From Candidatus Sulfotelmatobacter sp. (GTDB taxonomy: Bacteria > Acidobacteriota > Terriglobia > Terriglobales > Acidobacteriaceae): DNA of 64,000 nucleotides. The translations under genes and the position numbers were made by a program. Each line of letters begins with the position of its first letter. Position 1 is the stretch's first letter. Shown one piece after another: positions 7,875 to 16,823 of this stretch. The notes below the pieces were generated by a model, which did no database searches, had not been told where the DNA came from, and saw nothing but the letters and a program-made list of their open reading frames with translations. The stretch is from contig JAOAPI010000084.1 in NCBI GenBank assembly GCA_025462865.1, positions 1 through 64,000 on the forward strand. Reading direction: 5' to 3'.

Positions 7875-8750
7875 TCAGGCTGCCGATACTGTACTCTGCT
7901 CGCGAATAAACGATTGGACTGCGCTGGCCTCGTCAGCCTGAATATCGAAGACGCTTTCCAATCTCGTCATTTGAAGCAGGTCGCTCACGCGCTTACTGGG
8001 ATTGAGAAGTTTAAGCTGCCCGCCCTGATTGCGTACTGTAGTGTAGGCCTTGACTAACTCGCCCATCCCCGAACTGTCGACATATCCGACATCGTGCAGA
8101 TTGAGAAGAATTTTGTTACTTCCGTTCTCGACGAGTTCTCGAACGATTTCGCGAAGCACAACGTTGCCTTCCCCGAGTGTTATTCTTCCGCTCACGTCAA
8201 CAATGGCCACGTCCCCAGTGTGGCGAATCATCGTCTGGATTTTCATGGGCGTGTGACCCTGAATTCCTAAACCTAAACGATCTAAAACTTCACAAGCCTC
8301 CTTCGCGATCTCCTGCGACTCGGCACGTACAACGATCAGGCTGCGGCCTTCTTTCAACGCTTCACGGAAAAACGCCGCATCTTCAGAGCACTTTTCCTCC
8401 GCCGTGGGCTGCGGAGCACGAGTATCAGCTGCCATGCCTTTGCCTATTGAGGAACCGACGCCGGCGCCGAACAATCCTAAGAGTGCGGCGGCACCAAAGC
8501 CGAGGGCAAAGACCTGGCCGATTCCCGGAACTGCCAGCAGCGTCGCGGCGGCAACTCCTGCGGACAGTCCAGTCCCGACTCCCATAAATCCCCCCACCGT
8601 CGCGCCCAGTTCCTTACCCACCGTCTTGGCCTCAGTTTCGGACCGGGTGAGGAAAACAATTGCGTCTTGGGGCACTTTTCTGTCCAACAATTCACGTACT
8701 GCCTCTTCGGCTCGTTCACGTGAAGAAAATACTCCGATTGCAGTTTCCAT
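7875..8750 (-). CDS. Fusion protein: stress-17M-like glycine-rich domain plus STAS domain
   Basis: 291 residues. The first 60 or so (IGVFSSRERAEEAVRELLDR) resemble the general-stress-17M/DUF1269-type alpha-beta domain, followed by a hydrophobic glycine-rich stretch (about 47-108, GATVGGFMGVGTGLSAG...) that could insert in a membrane like glycine-zipper proteins. Residues about 168-285 form a STAS domain of the anti-anti-sigma type with VDSSGMGEL, where Ser is the usual phosphorylation site of SpoIIAA/RsbV proteins. The start is supported by AGGAGAG five bases upstream. A regulator linking stress to sigma-factor partner switching is inferred; no anti-sigma kinase or sigma gene adjoins. Confidence 0.85.
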   Translation of the reverse strand: METAIGVFSSRERAEEAVRELLDRKVPQDAIVFLTRSETEAKTVGKELGATVGGFMGVGTGLSAGVAAATLLAVPGIGQVFALGFGAAALLGLFGAGVGSSIGKGMAADTRAPQPTAEEKCSEDAAFFREALKEGRSLIVVRAESQEIAKEACEVLDRLGLGIQGHTPMKIQTMIRHTGDVAIVDVSGRITLGEGNVVLREIVRELVENGSNKILLNLHDVGYVDSSGMGELVKAYTTVRNQGGQLKLLNPSKRVSDLLQMTRLESVFDIQADEASAVQSFIREQSTVSAA

Positions 8751-9153
8751 CGCTCTCTCCTGTTAGTGGAATGTTTTTAGCCGGAATTGTTCGCTTGCCT
8801 TCAAAAACGGCGAGTATTCTACTCCGAAACTGCCCGTTCCGAACGAATTCACGCGATTTTTTATTTGATCCGTCCTAATCGATCTACGACGACGCCTGCC
8901 AGCGTAATCACACTAAAAAGAGCGATTTTCGGCTTACCTCTAAGTACACGGGAAGGGGAGGCATTTCGGCCTATTGGCGGGATTTGTTCAGCAATGAGAA
9001 CATTCAGCTTACGGTAATTTTCCATACTCTGCGTTGGCTTGTTTTGGGACGGGAAGGAGCATACGAGGCATTCGGTTCATCATCAAATGCTCTTGAGCAC
9101 CGCGGTCCTGCCGCATTCTCGGTGACGCTTTTCTCGAGTTGCGCTGGCGACTC
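8751..9153. other. Intergenic gap, no gene seen
   Basis: About 400 bases between the STAS fusion and mltG, both on the minus strand. It must hold the promoter of the STAS fusion gene; AGGAGAG just left of 8766 is that gene's ribosome binding site. Nothing else could be supported. Confidence 0.4.
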
Positions 9154-10200
9154 CTAATGTCCTCGCATGGCCCTGCGGTACGCCGCCACATTGGTATTGT
9201 GTTCTTCCATGGTGCGGGCGAAACGATGGTGGCCGGCAGCGTCGGCGACGAAGTAGTAATAGTCGCTCTGTGAGGGGTGCATCGCGGCTTCCAGGGAGCT
9301 TTTGCCAGGATTGCCAATAGGCCCAGGCGGCAGTCCCGCATGGGTGTAGGTGTTATAGGGCGAGTTGAAGCGCATGTCGTCGTGATGCAGGGCGCCGGAG
9401 TAAGTTCCGGCCAACAGTTCGGCATAGATAATGCTCGGGTCGGCATCGAGCGCAATTCTTCTTGCCAGCCGGTTGTAGTAAACGCTGGCAACCAGCGGAC
9501 GTTCCTCGGCCACCGCAGTTTCTTTCTCGATAATTGACGCCATAATCACCGTCCGCTCTATGTCGCTTTCGGCCGCTATATGTACGGGGCTTCCGGGCGT
9601 ACCTGCTTCGGTCTCGGTGCTGGCTGGCGTCTGGAGCAATCCAATCTGGCGGGCGGTTTGGCGAAATTCCTTAACCATACTTGCAGCGATCTCTCGCATG
9701 GTCTGCATACGACTGAACTGGTAAGTATCGGGGAATAGGTAGCCCTCGAGAGACCGAGCCGTGGGGGCAATGTCGGAGACGACAAAGGTGTCCGATTGCG
9801 CGACTTTCAGAAAGTCCGCGGCAGGCCCAAGACCGGCAGCCTCGATCGCACGGGCGATGTCGAAAATAGTGAAGCCTTCGGGGACGACCACAGTGTGGAA
9901 GTAGACGTCGCCACGGCGGAGGCGCTTCTGGATGTTGATTGTATTCGCGGGTTTGTCGAAGAGATATTCTCCCGCTTTGAGCGTTCGCCGGTGGCGGATG
10001 TAACGCCAGAGGATGAATGCTTCCTCACTGCGAATGACGCCAGCGGCTTTCAGTTCGGAGGCGATGTGGCGGGTGGAGTATCCCGGCCGTAGCATCACGA
10101 AGGTTTGCCCAGGAGGCGAAAGAGGGGTCAAAAGATCCCAAGCGAGCCAGCCGGTGACCGCGAATATCGCAATAAGGAGGACTCCGACGATCTTGCGCAC
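9154..10200 (-). CDS. mltG: Endolytic murein transglycosylase MltG (YceG-like)
   Basis: Inner-membrane lytic transglycosylase that cleaves nascent peptidoglycan and sets glycan strand length. 348 residues: N-terminal membrane segment (about 4-23), LysM-like region (about 35-85), then the YceG catalytic domain with LEGYLFPDTY (151-160) and the catalytic Glu225 in ASIIEKETAV, followed by VYYNRL and GLPPGPIGNPG. The start codon is GTG. It contains a variable insert TPASTETEAGTPGS around 191-204. In many bacteria mltG adjoins ruvX; here the STAS fusion gene lies between them. Confidence 0.93.
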   Translation of the reverse strand: MRKIVGVLLIAIFAVTGWLAWDLLTPLSPPGQTFVMLRPGYSTRHIASELKAAGVIRSEEAFILWRYIRHRRTLKAGEYLFDKPANTINIQKRLRRGDVYFHTVVVPEGFTIFDIARAIEAAGLGPAADFLKVAQSDTFVVSDIAPTARSLEGYLFPDTYQFSRMQTMREIAASMVKEFRQTARQIGLLQTPASTETEAGTPGSPVHIAAESDIERTVIMASIIEKETAVAEERPLVASVYYNRLARRIALDADPSIIYAELLAGTYSGALHHDDMRFNSPYNTYTHAGLPPGPIGNPGKSSLEAAMHPSQSDYYYFVADAAGHHRFARTMEEHNTNVAAYRRAMRGH

Positions 10201-10263
10201 TATGGCGACAGTTTAGATGATGATGGGAGGCGAGCGGAACTGACTTTAGTAAGGCGCATCTCC

Positions 10264-10396
10264 GAGTGGTCAGTGGTCAGTGGCCGGTGACCAGATGGTG
10301 AGCATACAAGCCACGCTAATTGCTCTCCGCTGACCCCTGGCTACTGGTCAGTGAGCACTGACCGCTGGCCACTGACCACTGGCCACTGAGAACTGG
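10264..10396. repeat. Inverted array of CAGTGG heptamer-like repeats
   Basis: The gap between divergent mltG and the lipoprotein gene holds short direct repeats of the form CAGTGGT/C on the left (10270-10293) and their complements on the right (about 10340-10388), so the whole unit can fold back on itself. Related units occur at 15933-15964 and inside the coding sequence at 20041-20070. Confidence 0.75.
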
Positions 10397-10466
10397 CACG
10401 CCACCGATAACTCCTCTTGTTCCCAAAATCACTCAGGCTGCTGGTTTTGCACCCTTTATAGCGGGA

Positions 10467-10472
10467 TATACT
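10467..10472 (+). promoter_or_regulatory. -10-like TATACT before the lipoprotein gene
   Basis: TATACT lies about 30 bases before ATG 10502, with AGGAG at 10483-10487 between them. A conventional leadered promoter is likely; the -35 is unclear. Confidence 0.35.
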
Positions 10473-10501
10473 CAAATGTCCTAGGAGTCATCTGATACTT
10501 C

Positions 10502-11434
10502 ATGAGACGCGCCTCGCCCCTCTGGCCTTTAGCCTTAGTTCTCGCAATTCTCCCAACGGCGGGCTGTTTATTCCGAACCAGGCCGGTGGAGGAGATGTAT
10601 TCCAAGACCCCTCTGCAGGAATCGACGCAATCTGGGTTAATTGACAAGATCAATCAGCAGGCAGAGAAGATCCGCTCCCTGCAGGCCACGGTGGATATTG
10701 ATACGTCGGCTGGCGGCGCGAAGAAGGGGCACGTCACCGATTACAAAGAGATTCGCGGCTACGTCCTGGCAAGAAAGCCGGCTATGCTGCACATGATCGG
10801 ATTGCTGCCTATCGTGCGCACGACAGCCTTTGATATGGTCAGCAACGGACAGGAGTTCAAGCTCTGGATTCCGCCGCGAAACCGTTTTGTGGTGGGGCGC
10901 AATGAGGTGCAGGCTCGGAGTCCAGATAAGCCCATGGAAAATATCCGGCCACAGGATATTTATGAGGCGCTCTTAATCCGGCCCATCGATTCTGAGCACG
11001 AGATTGCCGTGCTGGAGAATGGTTTCGAGATTCTGCATGACGCCAAGGGGCATCGAGTGCTTCAGGCAGACTACGAGCTGGTGGTGATTCGGAAGAGCGA
11101 GCAGGGATGGAAGCTGTCACGCAAGATTGTTTTCAGCCGCACCGATCTGCAGCCTCATCGCCAGTACATTTACGATGAAGATGGAAATCTGATGACCGAC
11201 GCCCGCTATGCGGACTATAAAGACTATGACGGGGTCAGTTTTCCTTCGCGAATTGAGATTTATCGTCCTCAGGAAGAGTACGACATTACGCTGAATATGT
11301 TGAAGCTCGAGATCAACAAGCCTTTGCGAGACGATCAATTCACATTGGAGCAGCCGCCGGGAGCCGAGGTGGTGCGTTTGGACAAGCCGCAATCGACCGC
11401 GGTGACTCCGGTGAATTCGAAAAATAGTCGGTGA
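10502..11434 (+). CDS. Predicted outer-membrane lipoprotein, LolA/LolB or DUF4292-like fold
   Basis: 310 residues. The N terminus (MRRASPLWPLALVLAILPTA then GC) is a lipoprotein signal with lipobox TAGC, so the mature protein begins at Cys22 or so and is membrane anchored. The rest is predominantly beta with segments such as TVDIDTSAGG, RGYVLARKPAMLHMIGLLP and DYKDYDGVSFPSRIEIYRP, the pattern of the LolA/LolB/LppX/DUF4292 lipoprotein-carrier superfamily. An FtsX-type permease follows 114 bases downstream, suggesting a role in lipid or lipoprotein traffic. The precise family is not certain. Confidence 0.75.
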   Translation: MRRASPLWPLALVLAILPTAGCLFRTRPVEEMYSKTPLQESTQSGLIDKINQQAEKIRSLQATVDIDTSAGGAKKGHVTDYKEIRGYVLARKPAMLHMIGLLPIVRTTAFDMVSNGQEFKLWIPPRNRFVVGRNEVQARSPDKPMENIRPQDIYEALLIRPIDSEHEIAVLENGFEILHDAKGHRVLQADYELVVIRKSEQGWKLSRKIVFSRTDLQPHRQYIYDEDGNLMTDARYADYKDYDGVSFPSRIEIYRPQEEYDITLNMLKLEINKPLRDDQFTLEQPPGAEVVRLDKPQSTAVTPVNSKNSR

Positions 11435-11548
11435 GAAACGGCAACTAGCAAATAGCACCTGCCAATTAGCACTTAGTTGTGGGGCGGTTGATACCAAGCA
11501 ACTACTCGCATTGCCAGTTTCTAACTGCCAATTGCTGCCTTCTTAATC

Positions 11549-12655
11549 ATGATGAATAAAATGATTGTCGCGAATCTGGTGCACCGGCCGATCCGGTCGC
11601 TCATCAGCATTGTCGCCATTGCGCTGGAAGTGGCGCTGATCCTGTTGATCGCGGGCCTGTGCTACGGCATCATGAACGACTCAAAGAACCGGACTGCCGG
11701 CATTGGGGCGGATGTAATTGTGCAGCCGCCGGGATCTTCGAATCTGGCCGGCATCAGCGGGGCGCCCGTCCCTATTAAAGTGGGTGACATTCTGCGCGGG
11801 CTTCCCCACGTCAAGGTGGTGAGTCCGGTGATCTGGCAACTCTCGACCGCGGGGGCGCTGGAAGTGATTGATGGAATTGATCTGCCCAGCTTCGAAGCCT
11901 TGGGTGGGCCATTTCAATATATAGCTGGCGGACCGTTCCAAGGTCCGAATGACGTTTTAGTGGACGACTACATTGCGCGGCAAAAGAATGTGAAAGTCGG
12001 CAGCACGATGGAGATTCTGAACCATCCTTTTCGCGTGGCCGGAATCGTCGAGAATGGTCGAGGTGCCCGCAAATTCTTGCCGATCACTACACTTCAGGAC
12101 TTGATCGGAGCGAAAGATAAAGCGTCGGTCTTCTATGTAAAGCTCGATGATCCGGCGAATGCCGAGGCGGTTGTGAATGAGGTGAAGAGCCAGCCCGGCA
12201 TGGAAAAATATTCCGTGCAGTCTACCGAGGAATATCTCAGCATGATGACTCCGAGCCGCCTGCCGGGGTTCCGGCCATTCATCGGCGTCGTAATCGGCGT
12301 CAGCTTGATCATCGGTTTCCTGGTGATCTTTCAATCCATGTACGCGGCGGTGATGGAGCGCACGCGCGAGATAGGAATCTTGAAAGCCATAGGGGCGTCG
12401 AAGTTCTACATCGTGAACGCCATCTTGCGCGAGACGGGATTGTTAGCCCTCGTTGGCATCGGATTGGGTATTGTTTTCAGCTTTGCTGCGAGCTGGGCGA
12501 TCCGGCAGCGCTTTCCTCTTGTGCAAGTTGTAGTTACCAGCGATTGGGTCGTCCGGGCGATGCTCGTCGCGGTGGTCGGCGCGATTGCGGGTGCGCTGTA
12601 TCCCGCGTTCAAGGCGGCGGGTAAAGACCCTATTGACGCGCTCGCCTACGAGTGA
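11549..12655 (+). CDS. ABC transporter permease, FtsX/MacB type
   Basis: 368 residues with the four-helix MacB/FtsX plan: TM1 near 17-40 (IRSLISIVAIALEVALILLI), a periplasmic MacB_PCD-like domain (about 45-245), then three C-terminal helices (about 250-360) around [15 protein letters not shown], the coupling motif of FtsX permeases. It should work with an ATPase and perhaps an adaptor to move lipids, lipoproteins or other envelope substrates, but no ATPase gene is adjacent. The lipoprotein gene just upstream may be a partner. The start is one of two tandem ATG codons; no clear ribosome binding site. Confidence 0.88.
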   Translation: MMNKMIVANLVHRPIRSLISIVAIALEVALILLIAGLCYGIMNDSKNRTAGIGADVIVQPPGSSNLAGISGAPVPIKVGDILRGLPHVKVVSPVIWQLSTAGALEVIDGIDLPSFEALGGPFQYIAGGPFQGPNDVLVDDYIARQKNVKVGSTMEILNHPFRVAGIVENGRGARKFLPITTLQDLIGAKDKASVFYVKLDDPANAEAVVNEVKSQPGMEKYSVQSTEEYLSMMTPSRLPGFRPFIGVVIGVSLIIGFLVIFQSMYAAVMERTREIGILKAIGASKFYIVNAILRETGLLALVGIGLGIVFSFAASWAIRQRFPLVQVVVTSDWVVRAMLVAVVGAIAGALYPAFKAAGKDPIDALAYE

Positions 12656-12696
12656 AACAGTCAAACTAAAGCAGCGAGGCTTCAGGAGGTAAGTAC

Positions 12697-13209
12697 GTGT
12701 CCAGCATATTAGCTGCGGGGACTCAGGCCCCGGATTTCACCCTTTCTGTAACTCCCGACCAAAAATTATCGCTTCGCGATTTGCGCGGCCAGCCTGTGGT
12801 GCTGGCCTTCTATCCCGCCGATTGGAGTCCGGTGTGTGGCGACCAGATGACGCTATACAACGAGATTCTCCCCGAGTTTCAGAAGTACAAAGCTGAGGTT
12901 CTCGGAATTTCCGTCGACGGGGCGTGGTGTCATTCCGCATTTGCAAAACATCAGCATTTGCATTTCCCTTTGCTTGCCGACTTTGAGCCGAAAGGCGCTG
13001 TGGCAAAAACCTACGGCGCGTACCGCGAGAAAGATGGATTTTGCGAACGCGCTCTCTTTGTGATCGACGAAAACGGCGTAATTTTTTGGAGCTACTGCTC
13101 GCCTGTCGCCGTAAACCCCGGTGCGGACGGAATTCTGGAGGCGCTGGAGAATATGAAAGGAAAGAGGCAGCGTCATGACGAAGTTGAAAGTACCCGTCGG
13201 GCCAGCTGA
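12697..13209 (+). CDS. Peroxiredoxin (AhpC/TSA family, AhpE/Bcp-like)
   Basis: 170-residue thiol peroxidase reducing peroxides in the cytoplasm. Thioredoxin-like fold with the opening GTQAPDFTL, VVLAFYPADWSPVC and peroxidatic Cys47 preceded by Ser44 in the SxxC pattern. Additional Cys in AWCHSAF, GFCERAL and SYCSP might serve as resolving residues. The start is GTG with AGGAGGT six bases upstream, a strong site. It overlaps the following DsbA-like gene by 35 bases, indicating an operon of two thiol proteins. Confidence 0.92.
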   Translation: MSSILAAGTQAPDFTLSVTPDQKLSLRDLRGQPVVLAFYPADWSPVCGDQMTLYNEILPEFQKYKAEVLGISVDGAWCHSAFAKHQHLHFPLLADFEPKGAVAKTYGAYREKDGFCERALFVIDENGVIFWSYCSPVAVNPGADGILEALENMKGKRQRHDEVESTRRAS

Positions 13210-13729
13210 CCACGCGCTCGGTGATGAGCACGCAACCGTAACGCTGGTCGAGTACGGCGATTATGAGTGTCCTCATTGCGGCCACGCGCATCCGGTCGTG
13301 AAGGCGGTGAGAAAGCATTTCGGTAAGCAATTGAGATTTGTTTATCGGCATTTTCCGCTGACTCAGGTTCATCCCATGGCGGAGCCGGCGGCCGAGGCGG
13401 CCGAATTCGCTGGCGCCCACGATCTGTTTTGGGAGATGCACGACGCCATCTTTGAAAATCAGGAAAGTCTCGATCTCGAGTTGCTTGCGGAATTGGCGCA
13501 AGACCTGGGATTGTCGTCTGAAGAGTTGCTTGGCGCTCTCGAACGTCATGACTACCTGCCCAAGGTGAAAGACGACTTTATGGGCGGCGTGCGCAGTGGT
13601 GTAAATGGCACTCCGACATTCTTTATCAATGGCTATCGCTATGAAGGGCTGTATGAATTCGAGGACCTGGTCGAGGCCATCGAAGCAGAACTGGTAAGCG
13701 GTAAGACGGAGCACCGGCGCGCAGGTTGA
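13175..13729 (+). CDS. DsbA-like thioredoxin-fold oxidoreductase
   Basis: 184 residues of the DSBA/thioredoxin-4 family. The active site is Cys32-Pro-His-Cys35 (YECPHCGHAHP), and the cis-Pro loop is NGTPTFFING. No signal peptide is present, so unlike DsbA it is probably cytoplasmic, like the thioredoxin-type proteins found with peroxiredoxins. Overlap with the upstream peroxiredoxin gene suggests it may regenerate or cooperate with that enzyme; this is inferred from context. Confidence 0.9.
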   Translation: MTKLKVPVGPADHALGDEHATVTLVEYGDYECPHCGHAHPVVKAVRKHFGKQLRFVYRHFPLTQVHPMAEPAAEAAEFAGAHDLFWEMHDAIFENQESLDLELLAELAQDLGLSSEELLGALERHDYLPKVKDDFMGGVRSGVNGTPTFFINGYRYEGLYEFEDLVEAIEAELVSGKTEHRRAG

Positions 13730-13764
13730 AGCTATTTAAGACATCACTCTCGGTTAACTCTGCG

Positions 13765-13794
13765 TTGACAATCCGTTACGGGCTACGGTATCTT
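13765..13794 (+). promoter_or_regulatory. Sigma-70-type promoter of the rplM-rpsI operon
   Basis: TTGACA at 13765-13770 and TATCTT at 13789-13794, 18 bases apart, about 108 bases before the rplM ATG. This is the clearest two-box promoter in the window. The roughly 100-base leader could carry ribosomal-protein feedback control, but no known L13 leader fold could be assigned. Confidence 0.65.
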
Positions 13795-13901
13795 AAAGAC
13801 TTTGGGAAGTCTCGCGGTTGCCCGCCTGATGGTCTGGCGTCCTCGCCGGGGAATCAACGAGCGGTCTTCTTTCGCAATCTTTTTATTCTGGGAGAGTTTC
13901 A

Positions 13902-14342
13902 ATGTCTACCTATTTCCCCAAACCGGGGGAAATTGTGCGCAAGTGGTACGTCGTGGATGCGGATGGGCAGACGCTTGGCCGCCTGGCGTCGCAGGTGGCG
14001 CGCATCCTTATGGGCAAAGAGAATCCGCAATACACGCCGTTTCTTGATACTGGCGATCACGTGATTGTGGTGAATGCGGAGAAGATTAGAACGACCGGAG
14101 TGAAGTCGGAACAGAAGCAGTATCACCATTACACCGGCTATCCGGGCGGGCTGCGCACCGAAGATTATCGCAAGCGTTTGGCGCGCAAGCCGGAACGGAT
14201 TATTGAAGATGCGGTGCGGCGCATGTTGCCGAAGAACAAGTTGGCGGCGCACATGTTGTCGAAGTTGAATGTCTATAAGGGCGACAAGCATCCGCACGAG
14301 GCGCAGAAGCCACAGGATTTGAAGTTGGAAGTGCGGGCGTAA
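13902..14342 (+). CDS. rplM: 50S ribosomal protein L13
   Basis: Large-subunit protein that binds 23S rRNA early in assembly. 146 residues, normal length. Motifs are [37 protein letters not shown] and [16 protein letters not shown]. The ATG is preceded by GGGAGAG. It forms the universal L13-S9 pair with rpsI, with a family A palindrome lying between them. Confidence 0.97.
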   Translation: MSTYFPKPGEIVRKWYVVDADGQTLGRLASQVARILMGKENPQYTPFLDTGDHVIVVNAEKIRTTGVKSEQKQYHHYTGYPGGLRTEDYRKRLARKPERIIEDAVRRMLPKNKLAAHMLSKLNVYKGDKHPHEAQKPQDLKLEVRA

Positions 14343-14349
14343 GGCATTT

Positions 14350-14377
14350 GTAGAGACGTAGCAAGCTACGCCTCTAC
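14350..14377. repeat. Palindromic intergenic repeat, family A copy 2
   Basis: GTAGAGACGTAGC (14350-14362) and GCTACGCCTCTAC (14365-14377) form a 13-base stem with one mismatch and a two-base loop, in the rplM-rpsI spacer. Same family as 3719-3738 and 16080-16104. Confidence 0.75.
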
Positions 14378-14407
14378 GACACAAGAGATCAGGAGCTAAG
14401 AGCTAGC

Positions 14408-14803
14408 ATGGCAGAACTGGTGCAGTATTACGGGACAGGACGGCGGAAGCGGGCGATTGCGCGCGTGTATCTGCGTCCGGGCAGCGGCGATTTCAAGGTT
14501 AACGGGCGCGCGTTCGAAGAGTATTTCGTGACGCCGGCCCAGCGTTCAGCGGCGAAAGCGCCCCTGGCTACGACCGATACGGTGGCTTCATTCAACATTG
14601 TAGCCAGCGTGCTAGGCGGCGGTGTGCGCGGTCAAGCTGATGCAGTGAAGCTCGGCGTTGCGCGGGCTTTAATGCAGTTCAACGCCGAACTGCGCGGCAA
14701 GCTGAAATCTGAAGGCCTGGTAACTCGCGATTCGCGCGGCAAAGAACGCAAGAAGTATGGCCAGAAGGGCGCGAGGAAACGCTTCCAGTTCAGCAAGCGG
14801 TAA
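14408..14803 (+). CDS. rpsI: 30S ribosomal protein S9
   Basis: Small-subunit head protein whose C-terminal tail reaches the P site. 131 residues. Motifs are [38 protein letters not shown] and the conserved end [22 protein letters not shown] at 14391-14395 is somewhat far (12 bases) from the ATG because an intergenic repeat unit (AGCTAAGAGCTAGC) lies between; the same unit recurs at 14880-14893. Confidence 0.97.
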   Translation: MAELVQYYGTGRRKRAIARVYLRPGSGDFKVNGRAFEEYFVTPAQRSAAKAPLATTDTVASFNIVASVLGGGVRGQADAVKLGVARALMQFNAELRGKLKSEGLVTRDSRGKERKKYGQKGARKRFQFSKR

Positions 14804-15000
14804 CTGCGAGTGTGACTCTGGAGAAAAACCAGCGTTCCTCTCTGCGCTTGGAATGACAAGGATTTTTGATTTGGCTAGAAGCTAAGAGCTAGCGGCTAAT
14901 AGCTGTTTTAGGTGTTCAATTCTTCCTGTGCGGCGCGGGGCGGGAATGGCAATCCGGAGCGGAACTTACGCAAAGGATGCAGACTGAATAAGGAGGTTCA

Positions 15001-15930
15001 TTGGCTACTATCACCATGAAGGAGTTGCTCGAAGCGGGTGTTCACTTCGGGCATCAGACGAAGCGCTGGAATCCCAAGATGAAGGAATACATCTTCGGAG
15101 AGCGCAACGGGATTTACATCATCGATTTACAGAAGACGCTGAAGATGTTTAAAGAGGCGTCGAAATTTGTCCAGGAGTTGGCGGCCGACGGCAAGATTGT
15201 GCTGTTCGTGGGCACCAAGCGCCAGGCGCAGGACGCCATTGCCGAGGAGGCGACCAAGTGCGGCGGCTTCTACATAAATCAGCGCTGGCTGGGTGGACTT
15301 CTCACCAACTGGGTGACGGTTCAGAAGTCGGTGAAGCGGCTGAAGGAACTCGATGAGATGGCCACGGATGGCCGCTACGAGTTGCTGCCGAAAAAAGAAG
15401 TGATCAAGCTGGAACGCGAGCGCAAGCACCTGCAGGCCAACCTGGCGGGCATCAAGAACATGAGCCGCTTGCCGGATGCAATCTTTGTGATCGACTCGAA
15501 CAAAGAGCAGATTGCGGTGCGCGAGGCTCGAAAGTTGGGCATTCCCGTGGTCGCGGTGGTCGATACGAACTGCGATCCCAGCGAAGTGGATTATGTAATT
15601 CCGGGTAACGACGATGCGCTGCGCGCGATCCGGCTGTTTACTTCGAAGATTTCGGAGTCGATTGCCGAAGGTGCGCAGTTGATGACTGATAAGCAGGTTG
15701 CCGACATGACCGCGGCGACCGAACAGGCGCAGGCTCGCGAAATGAAGCAAGCGGAAGATGCCGCTGCCGCGCTTGAAGTTCGTGCCCAGGAAGCTGCCGC
15801 AGCCTCTGACTTGGCAGATATTGGAGAAAACATCAGCATGGAAGAAGTGCTAGGTCCGGGAACGCATAAGAAGCCGGTCGCCAATGAAGAAGAGGTTGAA
15901 GTTCCGAAGGTGGAGAGCCAGACGGTTTAA
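15001..15930 (+). CDS. rpsB: 30S ribosomal protein S2
   Basis: Small-subunit protein needed for S1 docking and mRNA binding. 309 residues, longer than the roughly 240 of E. coli because of a C-terminal Ala/Gln/Glu-rich extension from about residue 230 ([18 protein letters not shown]...), as in several acidobacteria-like S2 proteins. Core motifs are [36 protein letters not shown] and [14 protein letters not shown]. The start is TTG, set by the strong AGGAGGT at 14991-14997. It begins the S2-EF-Ts cluster. Confidence 0.97.
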   Translation: MATITMKELLEAGVHFGHQTKRWNPKMKEYIFGERNGIYIIDLQKTLKMFKEASKFVQELAADGKIVLFVGTKRQAQDAIAEEATKCGGFYINQRWLGGLLTNWVTVQKSVKRLKELDEMATDGRYELLPKKEVIKLERERKHLQANLAGIKNMSRLPDAIFVIDSNKEQIAVREARKLGIPVVAVVDTNCDPSEVDYVIPGNDDALRAIRLFTSKISESIAEGAQLMTDKQVADMTAATEQAQAREMKQAEDAAAALEVRAQEAAAASDLADIGENISMEEVLGPGTHKKPVANEEEVEVPKVESQTV

Positions 15931-15932
15931 GG

Positions 15933-15964
15933 GCAGTGATCAGCGGCTAGTGGTTAGTGGGCAG
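15933..15964. repeat. Copy of the CAGTGG-type intergenic repeat
   Basis: Degenerate units CAGTGAT, TAGTGGT, TAGTGGG just after the rpsB stop, related to the array at 10264-10396. Confidence 0.55.
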
Positions 15965-16079
15965 AAAGACAAAAACCGGGCGTTGACATCAGACCCGCGC
16001 GGGTCGTCCGGCGCGGGTCAAAGTTTGTTAGGAAGCATCTAATTGGAGACGCTGTTCGAGGCGTCTTTTGTGGTTAGAG

Positions 16080-16104
16080 GAGATGTAGCGAGCTACGTCT
16101 CTAC
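16080..16104. repeat. Palindromic intergenic repeat, family A copy 3
   Basis: GAGATGTAGC (16080-16089) pairs with GCTACGTCTC (16092-16101) with one G-T wobble, in the rpsB-tsf spacer about 27 bases before the tsf start. It shares the GCTACGTCTCTAC arm with the copies at 3719 and 14350. Confidence 0.75.
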
Positions 16105-16130
16105 GAATCTCGAGAAGGATTTTCATTCAT

Positions 16131-16787
16131 ATGGGTACTACTACAGTGAACATTTCAGCAACGCAAGTGAAAGATCTCCGGGAGAAGACCGGCGCGCCGA
16201 TGATGGATTGCAAACAGGCCCTGACGGAAGCCAAGGGCGACATGGAGCAAGCGGTTGTGATCCTGCGCAAGAAGGGGGTCTCGGTCGCGGCCAAGAAAGC
16301 CACTCGTGTGACCAGCGAAGGCGCGGTCACCAGCTATATTCACGCCGGCGGCAAGATCGGTGTGCTGGTTGAGGTGAACTGCGAGAGCGATTTCGTGGCG
16401 CGCACCGACGATTTCAAGGAACTGGTGCACGATATCGCGATGCACATTGCAGCCAGCGATCCCAAGTTCGTCCGCAAGGAAGATGTAACCAAGGCGGACT
16501 TTGATCGCGAAAAAGATATCTACATTGCGCAGGCCGTGGCTTCCGGGAAACCGCAGAATATTGCGGAGAAGATGGTTGCCGGCAAGATGGAAAAGTTCTA
16601 CGAAGAGGTCTGCCTGCTGGAGCAGCCCTTCATCAAAGATCAGACTGTGTCGATTGCGCAGCTGATTGCGGCGAAGATTGGCAAGCTGGGCGAGAACATC
16701 AGCGTGCGGCGCTTTGCGCGCTTCAAAGTTGGTGATGCGGGCGAGACTGTCGCCAGCACTAAGCCTACGGAACAGAAAGCGGAATAA
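16131..16787 (+). CDS. tsf: Translation elongation factor Ts
   Basis: Nucleotide exchange factor for EF-Tu. 218 residues, the short bacterial form. Motifs are [19 protein letters not shown] in the N-terminal UBA-like domain and [18 protein letters not shown] in the core, ending with [25 protein letters not shown] lies 12 bases upstream of the ATG. It follows rpsB as usual and is closed by a strong terminator. Confidence 0.97.
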   Translation: MGTTTVNISATQVKDLREKTGAPMMDCKQALTEAKGDMEQAVVILRKKGVSVAAKKATRVTSEGAVTSYIHAGGKIGVLVEVNCESDFVARTDDFKELVHDIAMHIAASDPKFVRKEDVTKADFDREKDIYIAQAVASGKPQNIAEKMVAGKMEKFYEEVCLLEQPFIKDQTVSIAQLIAAKIGKLGENISVRRFARFKVGDAGETVASTKPTEQKAE

Positions 16788-16792
16788 TTCCG

Positions 16793-16814
16793 GCGCCTTC
16801 GGGCGCTTTTTTTT
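16793..16814 (+). terminator. Rho-independent terminator after tsf
   Basis: GCGCC (16793-16797), TTCG tetraloop, GGCGC (16802-16806), then eight T. A textbook intrinsic terminator five bases after the tsf stop. Confidence 0.92.
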
Positions 16815-16823
16815 ATGCTTGCG

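Noticed and set aside
10264..10396. CRISPR array
   Set aside because: Units are 6-8 bases, degenerate and inverted, with no regular spacers and no cas genes.
12737..13714. 325-codon frame on the minus strand
   Set aside because: It is antisense to the peroxiredoxin and DsbA-like genes, whose motifs, overlap and ribosome binding site are convincing; the antisense product has no family character.
13801..13901. L13 leader regulatory RNA in the rplM leader
   Set aside because: A leader of about 100 bases exists after a good promoter, but no known fold could be matched by eye.
15127..15750. 207-codon frame on the minus strand
   Set aside because: Antisense to rpsB; a by-product of codon bias in the ribosomal protein gene.
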